Shown here in pieces: positions 59,420 to 64,000 of a DNA stretch of 64,000 bases. The stretch comes from Inia geoffrensis (taxonomy: Eukaryota > Chordata > Mammalia > Artiodactyla > Iniidae). Numbering within the stretch: position 1 is the stretch's first letter; each line of letters starts with the position of its first letter. The position numbers were made by a program, and so were the translations under genes. The notes below the pieces were generated by a model. The model did not search any database. It was given only the letters and a program-made list of their open reading frames with translations, and was not told the origin of the DNA. The stretch is from NCBI GenBank assembly GCA_036417435.1, contig CM070904.1, positions 63,620,408 to 63,684,407 of the forward strand, read 5' to 3'.

Positions 59420-61690
59420 CATACCTCAAGTAAGCCCTTTATATTACAAGTTCATTATACTCTACTTCCCAAGTTCAGTCCATTCTCTACATTATTATTT
59501 CACACCTGTTTTCTCTCCTCAAACCTTCAGCACATGCTTTCTGACTTTCACATGTTGACTTGCTTCCTACTTCCCTAAGAAAATTAAAATAATCAAAAGA
59601 GAACTTCTGTAGATTCCCAAAACCATATTTATCTACTGCCAGCACCTACATTCTCTGCCTTTCCATATATTACTATTGATGAATTATCCAAAGTCAGCCT
59701 TCTATCTGTGCAGTAGATCCCATCTCTTCATACCTACTCAAAAACATTACTCCCCAATCCTCCTCTTTCTCCCCTATATCATCAGGTCTTTTGTTCTGTA
59801 TTATATCATTTTTATTAGCAAACAACATTGCTAATTTGTAAATCTTAAAAAAAGAATTCTCAATGCCACTATCACTGCCAGCTACTCATCCATTTCTTTG
59901 TTCCCTTCTATAACCCAGTGCAACAGAAGAGTCCCCTGTACTATCTGCCTCCAATTCCTCTCCTCCAATTCTCTCATTTTTTAATTGAAATATAGTTGAA
60001 GTACAATATTATGTTAGTTTCAGGCGTACAACATAGTGATTCGATATTTAAATATATTACGAAGTGATCACCACAGTAAGTCTAATAACTATCTGTCCCC
60101 ATATAAAATTATTACAGTGTTATTGACAACATTCTTATGCTGTGTAATACATCCCCATGACCTATTTACTTTCTAACTAGAAGTTTGTACCTCTTAATTC
60201 CCTTCACCTATTTCACCCATCCCCACACCTCCTCCGCTCTGGCAGCCACCCATTTGTTCTCTGCGTCTATGCCTGTTTTTGTCTTGTTTGTTTGCTTTGT
60301 TTTCTAGATTCCACATATCAATGAGATTGTATGAGTATTTGTCTTTGTGTGACTTATTTCACTTACCATAATATCCTCTAGGTCCATGCATGTTGTTGCA
60401 AATGGCAAGATTTCATTCCTTTTTATCCTTCAATTCTCTCTTAAACCTACCTCCATAAGGCACTTACCCCCATCACTTTACTAAAATTTACTTACATGAA
60501 GGTCGCCAAAGACCTCCACAATGCTAAATTCCAAGGTCAATTTTCAGTCTATATTTTATTTAGCCTATCAATCAGCAGCCTTTGACAGAATTGATGACTC
60601 CCTTTTCCTTGATATATTTTCTTTTCTTTGGCTCCTGAAACCCCACACTCTTGGTTTTCTTTATACCTCACTGGTGATTCCTCAGTTTCATTTGCTGGTT
60701 CCCCCTCTTCTCTCTGATTTCTTTATATTGATGTGATGCAGGGCTCAGTCCTTAGTGGTCTTCTCTCCTCTACACTCATTCTCTTGATAATATCATCCAA
60801 TTTTGTAGCTTTAAATCCTCTCCCAAATTTATTTTTCACCTTGCACTTGCAAGTTACTTATCAAAATGCCTATCTTGTGTCTCTACTTGGGTGTCTTTTA
60901 GATATCTAAAATTCAACATGCCAAAGTTGGAACTGAATTATAGATTGTATACATCTTTGCATTTATATTATAAAAGGCAATATAATGTTTCCTGAAGAAT
61001 ATAAGAAGCTCTGATCTTTTCTCAAAATCTGTTCCATCTGTACCTTCCCATCTCAATAAGTGTTAACGCCATACTTACAATTGACCAAACCAGAAACTTT
61101 TATTCTTCTCTCTTATACCTGACTTCAATTCTGCCGGGAAATACTCTTGGCATAGCCTTCAATATTTGTCCAGAATTATACGATTTCTCGCTGTTGCCAC
61201 TGCCACCCCCCTAGTTCAAGCTACCACCATCTTTCTCCTGGATTAGTGAAATAGCCTCCTAACCAGTCTCCTTGTTTCTACCCTTGGCCCCTAGAATCTG
61301 TTCTCAACACAGCAGCCGGAGTGTTAGGTCATGCTACTCCTTCCCTTAAAATCCTGCAAAAGCGCCCCATTTCATTGAGAATAAAAGCCAAATACTTACC
61401 ACGTTCTACTAAACCTATAGAGTCTGGCTTCCCTTCACCTCTCAGTCGTCTCCTGTCTCTTTCTTGCTCACTCCTCTCCTTGGCCTCCTGCCTCCTTGTT
61501 CTTCAAACCCTGCAGCCACACTCCTGCCTCAAGCCTATCCCACCGGCTGTTCTTTGCCTGGATGTTCCCCAGTTATTCTATGGCTAATTCTCTTGACTCC
61601 CTCAAGTTTTTCTCAAATGACACTCCATTTGTAATTCCCAGTGCCTCCTCCCTATACCTCACACCCCTCCCCCCTTAGTCTGCTCTAAAT
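59420..61690 (+). mobile_element. L2 LINE remnant, sense, interrupted by antisense L1
   Basis: The downstream part translates in pieces to SAAFDRIDDSLFLDIFSFL (60560-60620) and PISLRIKAKYL (about 61366-61398). These correspond to the SAAFDTVDHSLLL and LPISLRIKAK segments of L2/CR1-type reverse transcriptase and its C-terminal region. Intervening DNA text (gcagggctcagtccttagtg; gattagtgaaatagcctcct) follows the L2 order. Many stops and frameshifts are present. It is split at 59977-60430 by an antisense L1 fragment. It is old and inactive. Confidence 0.8.
59977..60430 (-). mobile_element. L1 3' end, antisense, nested in L2
   Basis: It opens with ttttttaattgaaatatagt and continues with ttcaggcgtacaacatagtg, ggcagccacccatttgttct and tagattccacatatcaatga, the complement of an L1 3' end. 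The L2 on each side resumes with caattctctc (59967 and 60430), a likely target-site duplication. Confidence 0.85.
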
Positions 61691-61995
61691 TTTCACTTTT
61701 CCATAGTTTTTATTTCTTTATTTTTTCTTTATTATACATTCTGCATTTGAAAAAAGCCATTTGATATCATGTCTCTCTCTAGAATCTGGCACGTACATAA
61801 TGCTACATAGATATGGATATCTCAAGGATCTTATTAAATCCACCAGACCTCTCTCAATCCCCAAAAGGAAGAAACAGATCTGTTCAACGTTTCTTTCTAA
61901 TAATTCAGGTTGGAGATATCAGAAGAAACTTGGAAACAAATTTTATTGATTTATATACTTATTTATTAAAAAAAAATTTTTTAAGACATGTTTTT

Positions 61996-62323
61996 TAAAA
62001 ATTTATTTATGTTTTATTTATTTTTGGCTGCGTTGGGTCTTTGTTGCTGCACTCAGGCTTTCTCTTGTTGCGGCGAGCGGGCCTAGCCTTCGTTTCGGTG
62101 CGCAGGCTTCACATTGCGGTGGTTTCTCTTGTTGCGGAGCACGGGCTCTAGGCACGTGGGCTTCAGTAGTTGTGGCTGACGGGCTCTAGAGCGCAGGCTC
62201 AGTAGTTGTGGTGCACGGGCTTAGTTGCTCCGTGGCATATGGGATCTTCCAGGACCAGGGCTCAAAACTGTGTCCCCTGCATTGGCAGGTGGATTCTTAA
62301 CCACTGCACCACCAAGGAAGCCC
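61996..62323 (-). mobile_element. Long CHR-type SINE variant, reverse orientation
   Basis: aaaatttatttatgttttat leads into ggctgcgttgggtctttgtt, ggctctagagcgcaggctca and a final accaaggaagcccc. Flanks resembling catgttttttaaaaattt and cattttaaattttt form an imperfect target-site duplication. Confidence 0.92.
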
Positions 62324-62397
62324 CATTTTAAATTTTTATTGAAATATAGTTGATTTCAAACTTGTGTTAGTTTCAGATGTATAACAAAGTGATTCAG

Positions 62398-62462
<65 letters not shown>

Positions 62463-62610
62463 TATATATATATTCTTTTTTAGATTCTTTTCCATTATAG
62501 GTTATTACAAGATATTGAGTATAGTTCCCTGTGCTATACAGTGGGTCCTTGTTGGTTATCCATTTTATATATAGTAGTGTGTATATTTTAATCCCAAACT
62601 CTCCCTGGTT
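62324..62610 (-). mobile_element. L1 3' end fragment, antisense
   Basis: tttttattgaaatatagttg, gttagtttcagatgtataac, gtatagttccctgtgctata and cagtgggtccttgttggtta are the complement of a cetartiodactyl-type L1 3' region. A TA microsatellite has expanded inside it. Confidence 0.85.
62403..62473. repeat. (TA)n / (CA)n microsatellite
   Basis: About 25 uninterrupted TA units (62403-62452) are followed by CA repeats and a second short TA run. It lies within an antisense L1 fragment and is likely polymorphic in length. Confidence 0.95.
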
Positions 62611-62649
62611 TTTAATCTTTTAAACACACTGTAGAATTAATTTACTTAC

Positions 62650-62800
62650 GTTTACTTGTTTACTGTTTGCCTTCTCCATTAGAACATAAGCTCCACAGGC
62701 CTGATTTGTCCCCAGGTATACAGTGGTGCAGCCTAGAACCTGACACAAATTGGCTCCCAATAAGTGTTTGTTGACTGAATTAATAAATTGTTTAATTTGC
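62650..62800 (+). mobile_element. L2 3'-end remnant
   Basis: tagaacataagctccacagg, cctagaacctgacacaaatt and aagtgtttgttgactgaatt form the L2 3' terminus. Confidence 0.75.
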
Positions 62801-62844
62801 CTAGTCAAATATCTACTCACCTATTGATTTTACTTAAAATGTCT

Positions 62845-62968
62845 GGGGAATTCCCTAGCAGTTCAGTGGTTAGGACTCAGTGCATTCACTGTCATGGCCC
62901 GGGTTTGATCCCTGGTCAGTGAACTAAGTTCCTTCAGGCTGCGCAGCTTGGCCAAAAAAAAAAAAAAA
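62845..62968 (+). mobile_element. CHR-1-like short tRNA-derived SINE
   Basis: ggggaattccctagcagttc, ggtttgatccctggtcagtg and gcgcagcttggcc are followed by an A-tail. The flanks aaaatgtctg and aaaaagtctg form an imperfect target-site duplication. Confidence 0.9.
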
Positions 62969-64000
62969 GTCTGAAAAACAAACAAAAATTTCCTATATTT
63001 TCCTCGGAATATTCATTGGTACTATACATACACAATTCTTTTTCCAAAAACCTTTTTGCCTTACTAGAAGATGACCACTCCTTGAGAAAATTGTTACTTT
63101 AGAATGACAAATATCTTTCATGGCTTATCACTTGCCTTATCAGCGTATAGCTCTTCCCACTGTAAAACAATGAATTAATTTATGCAGTCAGGGGTAATTC
63201 CCCAGAAGAACAAATATCACTTGCCTTCTGAGGCTTGCTAAGAAATCTTTCCCTAGGTGATTATTGGGTATTGAGGGTACTGAGGGCCACTATGACAGCC
63301 CTTTACTGATGTATGATAGTTAACTTACCTGTAAAGGCAGTTCCTTCATCAGTTGACAGACATACTCTCTTTTATCTTTGAACTTCAATTCATTGTATCT
63401 ATTTATATACCCAGGAAATTGCAAAATATTAAGCAATGAACTTTCCTATATTTTGTGCATTTCAAAAAGTATTTTTTGTCATGTTTTAAATCAGTACCAT
63501 TTTATCTAAATGTCCCATTGTAATAAGATCAGTTGATAATTCACACTTGTTCATGTTTACACAAAACACAAAGAACATGTTTACACTATTTTGGAATGGC
63601 AGTCAAGTAAAAAGTTTAATTTCACCATTAAAAATTTTTTTTATTGTCCTTCTAAGCACTTTTGAACACATTGGTGTGCTCCAAGATCACCAGTGGGTAG
63701 GATTTTCTGATTTTTTAAACTCTGTCACTGACAAAAGTGGGCAGAATAGACCTATGGGGAAATAGCACTTACATAACCTCAGTTAATTTGTCATTGGCTC
63801 AATTAGAAGTTTCCTTTTGCAATAGTCTTTTGGATCGCTTTGTGTTGGAAAGAAGCTTGGGTAGGAAGATCTGAGCCAGGATCAGAGAGGGAAATATATT
63901 TTAAAAATAGCTAATGATAACAGTTAATGCTTATTGAACAGTTGAACTAGGCCAGGGATCTAACACCTCTTCACCTCGACCTATCTTAAACCTCGTCTTG

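Larger units (their letters stand above)
56364..64000 (+). other. SLC4A10: SLC4A10 intron, 5' part
   Basis: The intron starts gtatgt and runs past the window edge. It contains an ERV LTR, two long CHR SINEs, a MIR, a hAT-like piece, a large L2 interrupted by antisense L1, a TA microsatellite and a CHR-1-like SINE. From 57131 to 58144 and from 62970 to 64000 I see no identifiable feature and no further exon. Confidence 0.75.

Noticed and set aside
1..64000. CRISPR array, operon, prophage or novel multi-gene system
   Set aside because: No regularly spaced direct repeats or bacterial-type genes are present. The window is one mammalian gene with its introns and transposable elements.

Overview
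The window is intronic and exonic DNA from a mammalian nuclear genome, almost certainly a cetacean (whale or dolphin). It holds more than a dozen tRNA-derived SINEs of the CHR type (head gggcttccctggtggcgcag or its long variant). These are typical of cetaceans and their close cetartiodactyl relatives, and many have clear target-site duplications. L1 3' ends of the cetartiodactyl type, older L1, L2 and MIR remnants, hAT-like DNA transposon remnants and degenerate endogenous-retrovirus LTRs are also present. There is no bacterial-style gene organisation, CRISPR array or operon.

One protein-coding gene is visible, on the + strand: SLC4A10, the electroneutral Na+-coupled bicarbonate transporter (NBCn2/NCBE). 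Eight consecutive coding exons lie at 15007-15145, 25269-25429, 32415-32603, 42461-42552, 43539-43628, 48319-48476, 51522-51609 and 56217-56363. All have AG/GT borders and their phases join into one open frame of 1,065 nt, counting one base from the preceding exon. That gives 355 residues with the 90-nt cassette exon and 325 without it. All of it belongs to the cytosolic N-terminal (band-3-like) domain. The start codon lies upstream of the window and the transmembrane exons downstream.

Layout: 1-15.0 kb is the end of an upstream intron, dense in repeats (two similar L1 3' ends, antisense L1, CHR SINEs). 15.0-32.6 kb holds the first three exons. It includes a close inverted pair of SINEs at 18.2-18.7 kb, then a long stretch without young SINEs. 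32.6-42.5 kb is a large intron. 42.4-43.7 kb holds the exon with a tandem NAGNAG acceptor and the 30-residue cassette exon, surrounded by several (T)GCATG motifs. 48.3-56.4 kb holds the last three exons. 56.4-64.0 kb is the start of the next intron, with an ERV LTR, a nested L2/L1 block, two long CHR SINEs and a TA microsatellite.

I found no evidence for a new biological system. The observations most worth checking concern splicing control of SLC4A10 (the GCATG cluster and the NAGNAG acceptor), inverted SINE pairs that could form double-stranded RNA, and an exact POU-dimer (MORE) palindrome beside the NAGNAG exon. Exon coordinates come from splice signals, phase and protein recognition by eye. 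Repeat subfamily names and edges are approximate because no repeat library could be searched.
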